Below are positions 11,201 through 23,687 of a DNA stretch of 64,000 nucleotides, one piece after another (the first letter of the stretch is position 1; each line of letters starts with the position of its first letter). The stretch spans positions 55,296,209-55,360,208 of the forward strand of contig NC_079202.1 in assembly GCF_026745355.1 (NCBI RefSeq), in the 5' to 3' direction. A program made the position numbers and the translations under genes. The notes below the pieces were generated by a model, which saw only the letters and a list, made by a program, of their open reading frames with translations, made no database searches and was not told the DNA's origin. Source of the stretch: Beta vulgaris subsp. vulgaris. Taxonomy: Eukaryota > Streptophyta > Magnoliopsida > Caryophyllales > Amaranthaceae.

Positions 11201-14200
11201 GTTGTTTGTGATTGGGAAGAAGGCGGCACTTGAGCAGGATGAGATCCCGGATGTTGATGTGCAAGACTCTGCTGCTTTTCTCTCACACAGCTTTGGTGAG
11301 AGCCTCAAACGAGTCAAGGAGGAAGTAGGACCGAGCAGCAACCCATCAGTGTACAAGGCAATATACTGCATAGCATGGAAGAAAGCAGCAGTAAATGGGA
11401 TGTTTGCAGTAATAAGTGCATTTGCATCATATGTTGGTCCATACTTGATCAAAGATTTCGTGGATTTCCTGAGTGTCAAGAAAAAAGGCAGCCTAAATAC
11501 AGGCTACCTCCTTGCTCTTGGCTTTCTAGGGGCCAAAATGGTGGAGACAATCGCACAGAGGCAGTGGATTTTTGGGGCCCGGCAACTAGGGCTCCGCATC
11601 AGAGCTGCTTTGATATCTCACATATACCAGAAGGGTCTAGTGTTGTCATGTCAAGCGAGACAGAGTCACACCGGTGGAGAGATCATGAACTACATGAGTG
11701 TCGATGTTCAAAGAATCACGGATTTTGTATGGTATGTAAACACAGTGTGGATGTTACCCATACAAATATCATTAGCAATTTATGTTCTGCATACAAATCT
11801 AGGTTTAGGGGCATTTGCAGGATTAGCGGCAACTTTAGTTGTTATGTCTTGCAATATACCACTAACAAGAACTCAGAAAAGGTACCAATCGCATATTATG
11901 GATGCCAAAGATGCTCGGATGAAAGCCACCTCAGAAGTCTTGCGTAACATGAAGACCATCAAACTTCAAGCATGGGATAATCGATTTCTTCATAATCTAG
12001 AAAGTTTGAGAAATACTGAATCTTCTTGGATATGGAAGTCATTGAGATTAGGGGCAATTGGAGCCTTTATTTTCTGGGGCTCACCGACTTTTATTTCTAT
12101 AGTGACTTTCGGATCTTGTGTTTTAATGGGAATACCACTCACAGCAGGAAGTGTTCTATCTGCATTAGCAACATTCCGTATGTTGCAGGATCCGATATTT
12201 AGTCTCCCCGACTTACTCAATGTTATTGCACAAGCTAAAGTATCAGCTGATAGAGTTAGTTCTTTCCTTCAAGAAGAAGAAATTCAGCAAGATGCAATCG
12301 AGTTTGTCTCAAAAGATGAAACGCCGTATGCTATAGACATAGAAGGGGGAGAATTCAGCTGGGATCCTAATTCAAAAACACCCACCCTCGATGGAGTAAA
12401 CTTGAAGGTTACAAGGGGTATGAAAGTAGCAATATGTGGGACAGTTGGATCAGGAAAATCCAGTTTGCTCTCTGGTGTAATTGGAGAAATTCCTAAGATC
12501 ACTGGTACTGTGAAGATCAGTGGTTCTAAGGCCTATGTTCCTCAATCACCGTGGATATTGACAGGAAATATAAGAGAGAACATACTATTTGGGAATCCTT
12601 ATGATGCTGCTAAGTATGACAGGACAATTAAGGCATGTGCTTTATTAAAAGATTTTGAGCTTTTCTCACATGGTGACCTAACAGAAATTGGAGAAAGAGG
12701 TATTAATATGAGTGGGGGTCAGAAACAAAGGATACAAATTGCTCGTGCTGTCTACCAGGATGCAGATATATATTTGCTTGATGACCCTTTTAGTGCAGTT
12801 GATGCACATACAGGCACGCAACTATTTCAGGTAAACAGTTGTAACGGTAAAAATTACAAATGCTGCTAAACTATGTTGCTCGGACTCATGTACTGGTGTC
12901 CGACAAAGATATGTGTCATAAGTGTCCGACACGGGTACTTGAGGTAAAATGAAGGGTCAAAGTAACATAGCTGCTAAATGCTTAAAATCTTACAATGTGA
13001 TTGCTTCCCTCTCTTACGGTATTCGGATATTTAATAAACAGGAATGTCTGATGGGGGTTCTAAGAGACAAGACTATCTTTTATGTGACACATCAAGTTGA
13101 ATTTTTACCAGCAGCGGACCTCATTCTGGTATGCTTTAAGCCTTTAACAGCAATTGTTTAGTTTATGCAGTTTCTTAGCAATGAATAATAAACTTCTCAT
13201 TTACAGGTCATGCAAGATGGGAGAATCACACAAGCAGGATGTTTTAATGAACTTCTGAAACAGAATATCGGCTTTGAACTTTTGGTTGGAGCTCATTGTC
13301 AAGCCCTTGAATCTATTGTTACAGCTGAAGGTACTTCCACTAGAAATTCTCAAAGTAATTCACCAGAAACTGCTGATTCAAGTGCTGAACAAATACAAAC
13401 AAGAGATGAAGACGAGGATAACCTTTCTCCAGAAATGAAGGAGAAGGGAGGGAGGCTGATACAGGATGAAGAGAGAGAGAAAGGAAGTATAGGAAAGGAA
13501 GTTTATTGGGCTTATCTTACCATTGTACATCGTGGTCTTTTGGTTCCAGTGATAATTTTAGCACAGTCATCTTTTCAAGTGTTGCAGATAGCAAGTAATT
13601 ATTGGATGGCATGGGCTTGTCCAACTTCAGGTGATGCAGCACCTGTAGCTGGGATGGACTATGTCTTACTTGTGTATGCCATTCTTTCGATCATAAGCTC
13701 ATTTTGCGTCTTAGTACGATCAACACTATCAGCAAAAGCTGGGATTCTTACTGCACAAAAGCTTTTTGAGAACATGCTACATAGTGTTATGCGATCTCCA
13801 ATGTCATTTTTTGATTCAACTCCAACTGGAAGAATACTGAATCGGGTAAGGATTAGTGTGATCCCATAAATGCAATACTGTTGACAAAGTATAGCGTTTT
13901 TATATTTGATATAGTAATCATAAACATCACATATATATATATGAGAGTGACTCTAGATAAACAGTGCATGTAAATGTCTTTTTATTATTAAAAAAAAAAA
14001 AGAATAAAAGAAGACGAAGCTAGAAGTAGAAATATGGAAACTAGAAAAGGTAGGTTCGAGTTTTTCAGTGGTCATTTTTCATAACAAACATGATGAGGTC
14101 AAGTATGACTAATTTTAAATACATTATATAATTTATACCATGTGGCTTCAAAGATTCTAAAATTAAAAACAGTAAAGTGACATTCATACCAAATAACCAA

Positions 14201-16817
14201 TAACTTTCTGTTTGAGAACATGAACTTCCCTCCATCTCCGCTCCATAATCAATCAAGGAGCATCTTTGTCAAATTGAGAATTTAATCACAGGTTAAGGTT
14301 CATTCATTAATTCTTACTTTCTTATGCAGGCATCATCTGACCAAAGTGTATTGGACTTAGAAATGGCACAAAGATTAGGTTGGGCAGCTTTCTCAATGAT
14401 CCAGCTTTTAGGCACCATTGCAGTCATGTCACAGGTTGCATGGGAAGTCTTTCTCATCTTCATTCCAGTAACAGCAATCTGCATATGGTACAAGGTAAGC
14501 ATATTTTGCATGAAATTATACATAAAAAGACATAAGATTAGCAAAGAAGTTTTTTTCAACAAGATGTTAAGCATAATGTATATAATAACATTTTATGCAG
14601 CAATACTACATACCAACTGCACGGGAGCTAGCACGATTATCTGAAATACAGAAAGCTCCAATCCTTCATCATTTTGGAGAATCACTCGCAGGGGCAGCAA
14701 CTATACGTGCATTTGACCAAAAGGATCGTTTTACCACTGCAAACCTTATATTAGTAGATGGGTTTTCAAGACCATGGTTCCACAATGTATCAGCAATGGA
14801 GTGGCTTTCGTTCAGACTTAATCAATTGTCTAACTTTGTGTTTGCATTCTCATTGGTTTTGCTAGTGTCTCTTCCAGATGGAATTATAAATCCAAGTAAG
14901 TATTCCATTTTTTGATTAAACAAAAAAAAATCCCTTTGTAGCAATTAAGAGCTTTGACAGATGAAAAGCAACAAATGATCCTAGGAGTAGGCCTTACAAG
15001 ATGAAAAGCAATAAAATATTAAAATGTGAGTGTGAATTAGTTCTTAGCTATTAAAGCCTCTAGACTGAGACCTCGATGTGAAACTCGTTTACATCAAATT
15101 TTCTTTGTGCCTGGTCTTTTAAAATACTTAAAAGAATGGAAATCTCATCATCTTATGCAGTAGCTTACTTTAGCTTAAGGTGCACCAGATCTTTATTAAA
15201 ATGAGCTTACGTTCTAGTGGCTTGGAACCTCTTGCAGGCATTGCAGGTCTAGCGGTAACATATGGTATAAATTTGAATGTCTTGCAAGCTTCAGTCATAT
15301 GGAATATATGTAATGCGGAAAATAAAATGATATCAGTGGAAAGGGTTCTTCAGTACACAAAGCTTACAAGTGAGGCCCCTCTCATCGTTGATGATTGCAG
15401 ACCACCAAACAACTGGCCAAGTACAGGAACAATATGTTTCCAGAACTTGCAGGTAATTAAGCTGTTACAGGTTTAGGTGGCCAAAATTCTATTAACAATT
15501 AAAGTTCTGGGAAATTAATATGACACTAAGGCCTGCTCACCAACTTCAAGAATACTTCAATGTTCACTAAAGTAGTAAACGTAAGTTTTGATCAGAAAAA
15601 ATAAGTTATAATCGGCAGAATTAAGTTTCAATCAGTAAAAATCAGTAGTTGGCACAAAAGTGGGGAGGGGGCGGGGAGTAGTGAATCAGTAAAATTAAGT
15701 TTTAATCAATGAAGATCTTAATTGAGTAGAAGTCAGGTGAAGGGCCTGTTAGTGGAAAACAAGGTATTAATGTCAGGCCAAATTTCATGATGATGCAGAT
15801 ACGTTACGCTGAACATCTCCCCTCCGTCTTGAAAAACATAACTTGTACATTCCCTGGAAAGAAAAAGATCGGTGTAGTAGGAAGGACAGGCAGCGGAAAG
15901 TCAACACTCATACAAGCTATATTCCGCATAGTGGAACCAAGGCAAGGGACTATCATGATTGATGACGTAGATATCTGCAAGATAGGTCTTCAAGACTTAA
16001 GATCAAGACTCAGCATCATTCCACAAGATCCAACCATGTTTGATGGCACAGTTCGAGGAAACCTTGACCCACTTCAGCAGTACTCCGACAGCGAAATATG
16101 GGAGGTAAAAAGTGATGGAAATATCTTTGTATTTTTTGGCAGGAAATCAAAAGGTTTAAATCAGTAACATGCCACAATTGGTTATTTTTCAGGCATTGGA
16201 CAAATGTCAACTAGGAGACCTTGTACGGGCAAAGGAAGGAAGGTTGGAATCCACAGGTGAATATATCAAGCTTGTTTCAGAAACATGGAGTAAAATGAGT
16301 ATGAATTTGGCTATTTGCTAATGAATCTAACTCTTTTGTATGTGGTAAATTCTATCTAGTGGTTGAAAATGGAGAAAATTGGAGCGTTGGTCAAAGACAA
16401 CTATTCTGCCTAGGAAGGGCACTTTTAAAGCATAGTAGTATTTTGGTTCTAGATGAAGCAACAGCATCAGTTGATTCAGCTACTGATGGCGTAATTCAGA
16501 AAATTATCAGCCATGAATTCAGAGATCGAACAATAGTCACAATAGCTCATAGAATACACACGGTTGTAGATAGTGATCTTGTCCTGGTCCTCAGTGATGG
16601 TAATTATTTATGCTCCCATCATATTTCTTTGAGTCTTGAGACTTAAAATACCAAGAAAATTAATGAAAACTTTTGTTCTAACAAAACAGGAAGGATCGCA
16701 GAATATGATACACCATCAAAGCTCCTAGAAAGAGAAGATTCATTTTTCTCCCGCTTGATTAGGGAGTACTCTACAAGATCACAGAGTTTTAACAGCTTGT
16801 CACAACTCAAAGGCTAA
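8286..16817 (+). CDS. ABC transporter C family (MRP-type), ABCC8-like
   Basis: Exons: 8286-8310, 10474-12830, 13042-13128, 13207-13845, 14330-14494, 14601-14895, 15238-15452, 15799-16104, 16193-16256, 16360-16599, 16690-16817 (1506 aa; TAA stop). All junctions are GT-AG and in phase. The layout is that of a full ABCC pump: N-terminal membrane domain (TMD0), TMD1, NBD1, TMD2, NBD2. Numbered from the ATG at 10467, NBD1 has Walker [10 protein letters not shown] near residue 657, signature MSGGQKQR near 748 and Walker B LLDDP. NBD2 has Walker [10 protein letters not shown] near 1283, the plant-typical degenerate signature WSVGQRQ near 1386 and Walker [16 protein letters not shown] proteins export glutathione conjugates and other organic anions, often into the vacuole; the substrate cannot be read here. 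The first exon is inferred. The alternative start is the ATG at 10467, in the same frame, giving 1500 aa. The gene appears intact. Confidence 0.9.
9186..9503. mobile_element. Stowaway-like MITE in ABCC intron 1
   Basis: Near-perfect terminal inverted repeats (CTCCCTCCGTTTCCTAAAGA at the left, its complement at the right) extend about 35 bp, with TA on each side. It is 318 bp with no coding capacity. The long arms suggest a fairly recent insertion. Confidence 0.85.
9907..10138. mobile_element. Stowaway-like MITE, second family, ABCC intron 1
   Basis: Terminal inverted repeats start CTCCCTCGGTCCTCTATTAG and match the end AATAGAGGACGGAGGGAG. TA flanks are at 9905-9906 and 10139-10140. A diverged relative is at 25045-25270. 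Confidence 0.85.
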
Positions 16818-17985
16818 AAGTACTAAAAAAGTACAACATCAAAGGAAGAGAAGAATGAAACACTATAGCCGCATAAGGATGACAACAATGCCCATACAAC
16901 AATCTCTTGAAGACTCAGCATTAGCATGCTCTTTCATATTAGAAACGAAGCAAGAGAAAATGATGGATAATACGTACTTACTGCTTCCCCCGCCGTGCTT
17001 TCACTACCCCTAATAGCTTTTCTACCGAATTGTACTATGATACATTCTATATAACTATGTCATACATATAGTTGCATATCACAACGGCATTTTTGTGATT
17101 TTGGGAAAAGTGACAGACATTCCAGGGATTCTAAGGAAAGATCAGAGGGTATTATTGTATTAAGGAAATCCATTATAAGGTTTAACCCCAACTTTCCCCA
17201 AAATAATTCAAAATGTCACTCTGATATGCACTATTTGCATATCACGATTATAAACGACTCGTTTCTCCTCTTTGATCCTCCATTGTAAGATCTCAAGCTT
17301 TCGGCTTTAGTGACTCGATTATGTAGGATCACACTATTGATGAAGCTCACATAATAGACTAATAGCAAACAACTTGCTTTTTAACAATTAACCATTTTTG
17401 AGAAAAGTAAACCAAACAATATAACTGACAATTTGGACTCTATTTCTCTTTCTACAGTGATGTTGAACCAGCAATCAAAGATTAATCAACTGCAAATCAA
17501 TAATTTGGGCTGTAACATTGAAATTAACAAACTTGTCTGCAAATTTACTCTTCCCCTTATACTGTAATCACTAATTGCAATACTAAAACCAGCAAACATA
17601 TAAACACTAAACACAACACAACACAACAAAGATGAATTAATCAGAATAAGCAAGCAATTCAGCTTAAAAAGCATGGGATCATAAAATGGCATGCTACTCA
17701 TAATTTAAAGTTAATTATATGGATGAAACGATATAAGAAATTGCTAATATACCTTTTTTGGACTGATAACTATGGAATTTTGGGTAGTGAGTAATTCAAA
17801 GGAAGATCAGTTCTTTAGACGCGGATTAAGTTCTTTGGATTCAACTTGAAAGCAAAGAGTTTTATATTTCTTCCTAGCAAAGGAGGGTTTTTTTTACCAA
17901 AAAGTAGAAATCATGTATGTAATGGAAACAATTTTCTCATGTCTAGAGAGGGTTGGTTTGGTTGCAAACATTCTGAAGAAAAGTG
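16818..17985. other. 3' flank of ABCC gene, no gene seen
   Basis: The 3' UTR probably ends near 17050 (TGTACTATGATACATTC region). The rest is AT-rich and leads into the copia element's target site. No coding signal was seen. Confidence 0.45.
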
Positions 17986-17990
17986 GTTTT

Positions 17991-18213
17991 TGTTGTAAGA
18001 AATAGAGAGAGAAATTATGCAAATATATCAGAGAGTATTGTATTGCATTGATCTGAAGAACTGATTTCTTACATCGGTATTTATAGGCAAAAGTATACTG
18101 TTTATAACATTACATTTTCAACAATTTCTGCGCGGAAGAAACTTTCCTAACATGCAGTAATGACATTCACTATGCTTGAACAGTGAAATTTTCTAATTCA
18201 CTGTTTCTCAACA
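17991..18213 (-). repeat. 3' LTR of the copia element
   Basis: 223 bp, TGTTG...CAACA termini. An internal inverted repeat (AACAGTGAA at 18179-18187, TTCACTGTT at 18197-18205) lies in the U3 part near the left end of the plus-strand view. It is almost identical to the copy at 24492-24715. Confidence 0.95.
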
Positions 18214-18221
18214 CTCCCCTT
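18214..18221 (-). other. Polypurine tract
   Basis: On the minus strand AAGGGGAG directly precedes the TGTTGAG start of the 3' LTR. This is the expected primer for plus-strand DNA synthesis. Confidence 0.8.
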
Positions 18222-18369
18222 GAATGTCCATTTATAATCATAATAGACGTTATCTTATTAAGAATCTTGGTTAGGAAAAATCCTGTGGGAATAATCCATA
18301 ACTAGGGAAAGAGTATAACTATTATGTATCTTTATATGCTTAAAATCAACTGCCTCATTAAAAACCTTG

Positions 18370-19111
18370 TCAGGAAAAACCCGTGGGATAAAAACCTGAT
18401 CGAAGGGAAAAAGAGTGCAGCGCATATAATACTCCCCCTGAATTAGCATATATCAGAAGATGATGCATTCCAATTTTTCGGACTAATTCTTCAAATTTCT
18501 TCGCCGGAAGGGATTTGGTGAATAAATCTGCAAGATTCTCACATGATTGGATTTGTCGAATGTTGATCGTCCCTTCCTTTTGGAGGTCATGAGTGAAGAA
18601 GAGCTTTGGTGATAAATGTTTAGTTCTGTCTCCTTTGATGTACCCTTCGCTTACTTGGGTGATGCATGCAGTATTGTCTTCGTAGATGATAGTTGGATTT
18701 GTTGTTATTGTTTCCATCCCGCATTCTTCTTGGATATTCTTGATCATTGACCTTAGCCATACACATTCCCTTCCAGCTTCATAAAGAGCAATTAATTCCT
18801 AATGATTTGATGATGTGGCCGTCAAAGTCTGCTTTGTAGATTTCCAATATATTGCAGTACCTCCATAAGTGAATACATATCCGGATTGAGACTTAGCCTT
18901 TTGTGGTCTGAAGGTAGCCAGCATCTGCATATCCAATGAGTGACGCATTGGGTCTTGACTGATAGAATAATCCGAGATCTTGTGTTCCTCGAAGATAACG
19001 TAATAAGTGTCTGACTCCATTCCAATGTCTCTTGGTTGGTGCATTGCTGTATCTAGCTAACAAGTTTACTGAAAAAGCTATGTCAGGTCGAGTATTGTTA
19101 GCCAAGTACAT
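18370..19111 (-). pseudogene. copia RT C-terminus and RNase H remnants
   Basis: Three frames cover this part. 18893-19111 encodes the conserved YLANNTRPDIAFSVNLLARY block. 18799-19044 continues through GYVFTYGGTAIYWKS. 18370-18747 holds the RNase H end, with EDNTACI and ADLFTKSLP. The frames are separated by a shift near 18900 and a TAG near 18800. Confidence 0.8.
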
Positions 19112-19225
19112 TAAAGCCCAATTGCACTTAGATATGGTACTTCAGGACCAAGAATCTCCTCGTTTCTTCTCGTGGTCTGAATGGATCATCTTTCTCATTC
19201 AGGGAACGCACTACCATTGGAGAAC

Positions 19226-20068
19226 TTATTGGGTGGGCTTTGTCCATGAAAAAAGTTTCAGGATTTTTTCTATATAGTTTGATTGATGGACAAAAACCTC
19301 ATTTCTTAGATGTTCCATTTGCAGGCCAAGGCAAAATTTTGTCTTCCCGAGATCTTTCATCTCAAATTCTTTCATCAAGTATTTTGCAGTCGCTTCAAGT
19401 TCTCTAGGAGTTCCGATAATGTTCAAATCATCGACATATACAGCAATGATCGCGAATCCTGATTTAGATCGCTTAATGAAAACACAGGGACTGATTTGAT
19501 TATTTTTGAATCCTTCTTTCAATAGGTATTCACTAAGACGATTATACCACATTCTTCCAGATTGTTTTAACCCATAGAGTGATTTTCTCAATTTTATTGA
19601 GAACATCTCTTTGGGCATGCAATTTTCTGGTAGTTTTAGTCCTTCAGGAACTTTCATATAAATATCTGTGTCAAGTGAGCCATACAAATATGCGGTCACT
19701 ACATCCATCAATCTCATTTGCAATCCTTTCGAAACTGATAAACTTACCAGAAATCTTAGTGTAGTTGCATCGACTACTGGAGAATATGTCTCATCATAAT
19801 CAATCCCTGGCATTTGCGAGAAGCCTTGGGCTACTAATCTTGCCTTATATCTAGTAACCTCATTTTTCTCATTTCGTTTTCTCACGAATACCCATTTGTA
19901 CCCAACTGGTTTTACACCTTTTGGTATTTGGGTTATTTGACCGAATACTTCACGTTTTTCAAGTGATCTCAATTCTGCTTGAATTGCCTCTTTCCATTTT
20001 GGCCAATCTTTTCTACGGCGACATTCATCAACTGTATTTGGCTCTACATCATTTTCATCGTATGTCAT
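19226..20068 (-). pseudogene. copia reverse transcriptase segment
   Basis: A 280-codon open stretch contains the hallmarks YKWVFVRKRNEK, ARLVAQGFSQ, DYDETYSPV and the catalytic YVDDLNIIG at about 19415-19440. It is the longest intact part of pol but lacks its own proper start and loses frame at both ends. Confidence 0.9.
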
Positions 20069-20668
20069 TTCAACGCTATCGAGTAAGCAAAAATTTCATT
20101 CAAGACAACATCTTTTCGATTCCATTGTCTCTTTGTAGAAACATAATTAATTGAAGTTTCATTGTTGTCTACGCTTTCATGTTCCTTTTCTTCTGGAACA
20201 CGTTTCTCTTCATTTTTGTTTTCATCATGCTCTGTTGGGAGATTTATATTAATTTCGTTCGTTGTCTCCCTTGCCTTTTCATTTTTCTCGGTTTTAAATC
20301 TTTAGAACCGGGTGGTCTGCCACGTTTTCGACGTGCTATTGACTCATTTTCAATTGCCTTATTGTCATTAGGAATTTCAATCCGTTCCGGAGCATTCGCA
20401 GCAGGTACATGTGACTTTGTCACTTTCTTAGAATCTGTGAATGCATCTGGCAATTGGTTTGCAATACTTTGCAGATGAACAATTTTCTTGACTTCTTGTT
20501 CACATGAATTTGTTCTCGGGTCCAGAAACGACATTTGCGATGCGTTCCATGTAATTTCCGATTTTATATTTTGTGGGTCCACTTTCTCTCCCCCTAAGGA
20601 TGGGAATACCGACTCATTAAAATGACAGTCGGCAAATCGAGCCGTAAATAGATCACCAGTTGTTGGCT

Positions 20669-21475
20669 CTAAATATTTGATAATTGATGGAGATTCAAAT
20701 CCAACATATATTCCCATCCTTCTTTGTGGACCCATTTTAGTACGTTGGGCGGAGCAATAGGTACATGTACAGCGCACCCAAAAATTCTCAAATGTGAGAT
20801 ATTCGGTTCTCGACCAGATACTAATTGTAATGGTGAGAATTTGTGATAGGCTGTCGGCCTTAATCTTATCAATGTTGCCGCATGTAATATAGCATGACCC
20901 CAAGTAGTAGATGGCAATTTTGACCTCATTATTAATGGTCTTGCAATTAATTGTAGTCTTTTGATTAATGATTCAGCAAGACCATTTTGTGTATGTACAT
21001 GAGGTACAGGGTGCTCAACAATAATCCCAATAGACATGCAATAGTCATTAAATGTTTGGGATGTAAATTCCCCAGCATTGTCTAATCTTATTTTCTTTAT
21101 TGTATGATCTGGGAATTGAGTTCTTAATCGAATTATTTGAGCCAAAAGTTTTGCAAATGCAACATTTCTGCTTGACAGAAGGCTCACATGTGACCATCGA
21201 GTAGAGGCATCAATTAATACCATGAAATAACGAAATGGTCCACATGCAGGATGAATAGGCCCACAAATATCTCCTTGAATTCTTTCTAAAAACATTGGAG
21301 ATTCAGTGGCAATCTTATTTATAGATGGTCTGATTATCAATTTGCCAAGTGAGCATGCAGAGCATGTTAATTCATTTGACCGAGGAATTTTGACATTCTT
21401 TATAGAGTGTCCATTTGAGTTTTCAATGATTCTATGCATCATTCCTGTGCCAGGATGGCCTAATCGGTCATGCAT
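20669..21475 (-). pseudogene. copia integrase segment
   Basis: 268 codons with the zinc-binding H-H-C-C start (HDRLGHPG ... CSACSLGK), GDICGPI with the first catalytic aspartate, the second aspartate in IRLDNAGEF, and the later HTQNGLAES block with the catalytic glutamate. The D,D,E triad is complete in this fragment, but a frameshift at each end isolates it. Confidence 0.9.
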
Positions 21476-22061
21476 AGAGTAAATGAATTTCTATTATCTA
21501 ACTTCTGGTTAGATATCATATTAATTTCAATCGGACGTATATCTATGCGATATAGTCCCGAGGAAATTGCTGGCAATTTTTCATAGATGTATTTCTTGCC
21601 GTTTTTCTCTGCCGTTAGGCATATGAATTCCTCTTTGTTCACTGTCATTGTTTCCAAATGGTAACCATTCTGACGTACATCTTTGAAACTTATGAGGTTC
21701 CTTCGAGATTTACTCGAATATAATGCGTCATTAATTATCAATTTTGTCCCATTTGGAAATATAATGCAAGCTTTTCCAGAGCCTTCAATTAGCTTGGCTG
21801 TCCCAAAATTGTACTAACATTTGCTTGGAATATTGTAAGTTTTGAAAAATACTCTTTATTTTTCAATATGGTGTGTGTTGTCCCACTGTCCAGGAGACAT
21901 TGTTCTTTAATTCCAACTTCTGATGAATTCATATCTTCATAAATAATAAATACGATGATTAGTATAAGAAAAATACGTATTTTTATAAAAATAAGGAACA
22001 AATACATGAAAGTGGATATTGAAGCAGTTGAAATAAACTAAGCACATTAATCGATTGTGAT

Positions 22062-23129
22062 CTAAACAAACTTATTTTCAACTTCAGCATCATCCATAAA
22101 AAAATCTGAAACATCAAGGCTGGGCATGGATGTAGTGGCTTCATTAACAAAGTTTGCTTCAGCATTTTTTCCTTTGTTTTTTATTGAAGCTTGATATAGA
22201 TCTACCAAATGTTTGGCAGTACGACATGTGCGGCCCCAGTGCCCAGTCATGCCACATCTATGGCAAGTATCATTTCCTTTATAGGACGTCTGCCTCTGAT
22301 TTCCAGATGATTGTCCCCAATTTTTATCAGAATGTTTAAAATTATTATTTCTTGGGGAAAATCGGCCTCTTCCACGTCCACGCCCTCGGCCACGGTAATT
22401 ACCACGTCCTCTCCCACGACCGTTGTAATTACCGCGTCCACCACTATGTATAGCATTTGCTTCTGGTGGATTAGAGCTTTCTATAGCATTTATCTCATGA
22501 GTGGCTGAAGACCCCGTAGGTCTAAGATTATGATTTTTCAGCAAAAGATCATTATTTTGTTCAGCCACAAGTAGTACTGAGATTAGCTCAGAGTACTTTT
22601 TGAAAGCTCTGAACCTGTATTGTTCTGCCAATATGATATTAGAGGCGTGGAAAGTGGAGAGCGTTTTGTTTATCATTTGCTCTTCTGTGATGGGATGATC
22701 ACAATATCTTAACAATGATACAATTCTAAACAATGTTGAATTGTAATCACTGACCGTTTTAAAATCCTGGAACCTCAGATTGGTCCAGTCATAATGTGCC
22801 TTTGGGAGAAGCACATTTTTGTGATGCCCATATCTTTCATTTAGGCTATCCCATAGTTCTTTTGGATCATCCACAAGTAGATATTCACTTTTTAAACTTT
22901 CATGTAAATGATGTCTTAGGAGGACTAAGGCTTTTGCCTTTTCTTGTACAGTCGCAATTTTAACTGATGCGGCTGTTGTAGTTGCATCCCCTTGTTGGGT
23001 TGTCACATCTTTAATTGTATGTTCCAGTCCTTGGGCCTTTAAATTCATTTGGGCGTCCACCGTCCATTCTAAAAACTTTTGCCCAGATAGATCTAGTATG
23101 TTAAATTGTCTTTTCACTAGATCTCCCAT
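22062..23129 (-). CDS. gag: copia Gag capsid/nucleocapsid protein
   Basis: 355 aa from the ATG at 23129 to the TAG at 22062. This start is preferred because upstream in-frame codons lack an ATG and look non-coding. Residues about 10-210 match the plant copia gag (UBN2-type) core with ELWDSLNERYG. An RG-rich stretch (about 225-262) follows, then a CCHC zinc knuckle C-x2-C-x4-H-x4-C (CHRCGMTGHWGRTC, about 289-302) that binds the genomic RNA. The frame is intact, in contrast to pol. Pol begins in a different register about 55 bp downstream, so gag and pol do not form one open frame here. TTTGTAG just before the ATG could act as a 3' splice site (inference). Confidence 0.9.
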   Translation of the reverse strand: MGDLVKRQFNILDLSGQKFLEWTVDAQMNLKAQGLEHTIKDVTTQQGDATTTAASVKIATVQEKAKALVLLRHHLHESLKSEYLLVDDPKELWDSLNERYGHHKNVLLPKAHYDWTNLRFQDFKTVSDYNSTLFRIVSLLRYCDHPITEEQMINKTLSTFHASNIILAEQYRFRAFKKYSELISVLLVAEQNNDLLLKNHNLRPTGSSATHEINAIESSNPPEANAIHSGGRGNYNGRGRGRGNYRGRGRGRGRGRFSPRNNNFKHSDKNWGQSSGNQRQTSYKGNDTCHRCGMTGHWGRTCRTAKHLVDLYQASIKNKGKNAEANFVNEATTSMPSLDVSDFFMDDAEVENKFV

Positions 23130-23428
23130 TCTTTTGACTACAAATAGGTAAATATTTGAAATTAGTAATGATGATAAATCACATATATATATTATCTCCC
23201 CCTGATTTATATCATTATTATTATAGATAAATAATACAAACAAAAAAAATAAAAATAGCGTACAACAATAATGAAGCTAAGCAAAAAAAAACAAGAAAAT
23301 ACCAAAAATAAAATACAACAAGTGAATAAATAAAAAAAACTTCCTAAAATGCACTTAAAGACAAAAAAAATTGATATTCATGTGCATTTTTCGCCATTCT
23401 TCCGGGGGAAATTTTTTTTTTTTGTCTC

Positions 23429-23575
23429 CTATTTATGTATTAGGAGGTATATCATTAATGCCATGAGGAGGAAAAAGAAACCGGCTATAAGAAATAAGTA
23501 GAGTTTTATTTTCCTAAAATCCTCTTCAAAAGAGGAAGATGAGGGTGGAGGACGGTTGTCGTCGGCGTTAAACAT
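23429..23575 (-). CDS. 48-aa Pro/Ser + transmembrane ORF in copia leader
   Basis: An ATG (23575) in the favourable context GGCCACCATGTT opens a 48-residue frame ending TAG at 23429. Residues 8-16 are PPPSSSS-rich and 17-24 are charged (EEDFRKIK). Residues 25-46 form one strongly hydrophobic helix (begins LYLFLIAGFFFLLMAL), followed by only HK. That is the layout of a small tail-anchored membrane protein. It lies in the leader between the 5' LTR and gag, in the same direction, about 106 bp after a TATA box at 23681-23687. I know no copia protein like it. It could be a captured host gene fragment or chance. Expression is unproven. Confidence 0.4.
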   Translation of the reverse strand: MFNADDNRPPPSSSSFEEDFRKIKLYLFLIAGFFFLLMALMIYLLIHK

Positions 23576-23680
23576 GGTGGCCGGAAGGTTGAGGAAGAAG
23601 GAAAAAAATTTGTGGGTTTAGAGAGAAAAAAATCGGAAGAAGATAAGGGATATGTGGTGAAAATGGGGATGGTAATCCGC

Positions 23681-23687
23681 TTTTATA
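23681..23687 (-). promoter_or_regulatory. Internal TATA box in copia leader
   Basis: On the minus strand CTCTATAAAAGCGG precedes a CT-rich leader-like stretch and the ATG at 23575 by about 106 bp. It resembles a plant pol II core promoter lying inside the retrotransposon, separate from the LTR promoter. Confidence 0.4.

Larger units (their letters stand above)
18370..22007 (-). pseudogene. pol: copia pol, broken by frameshifts
   Basis: Read on the minus strand, the remains in order are: aspartic protease (LLDSGTTH, near 21885), GAG-pre-integrase (about 21480-21790), integrase core (20669-21475), connecting region with GRPPGSKD-type basic motif (20244-20750), reverse transcriptase (19226-20068) and RNase H (18370-19111). 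Homologous sequence jumps frame near 21800, 21473, 20745, 20255 and 19230, and again near 18900. An in-frame TAG lies near 18800 inside RNase H. No single product can be made. All domains are present, so the damage is small and scattered, not a large deletion. Confidence 0.85.

Noticed and set aside
11375..11947. 190-codon plus-strand frame within the transporter
   Set aside because: A shifted-frame shadow of ABCC exon 2, whose own frame is fully conserved.
12880..12955. TGTCCGACA-type phrases in ABCC intron 2
   Set aside because: They resemble a dispersed plant repeat, but without ends or a second copy here I cannot support a feature.
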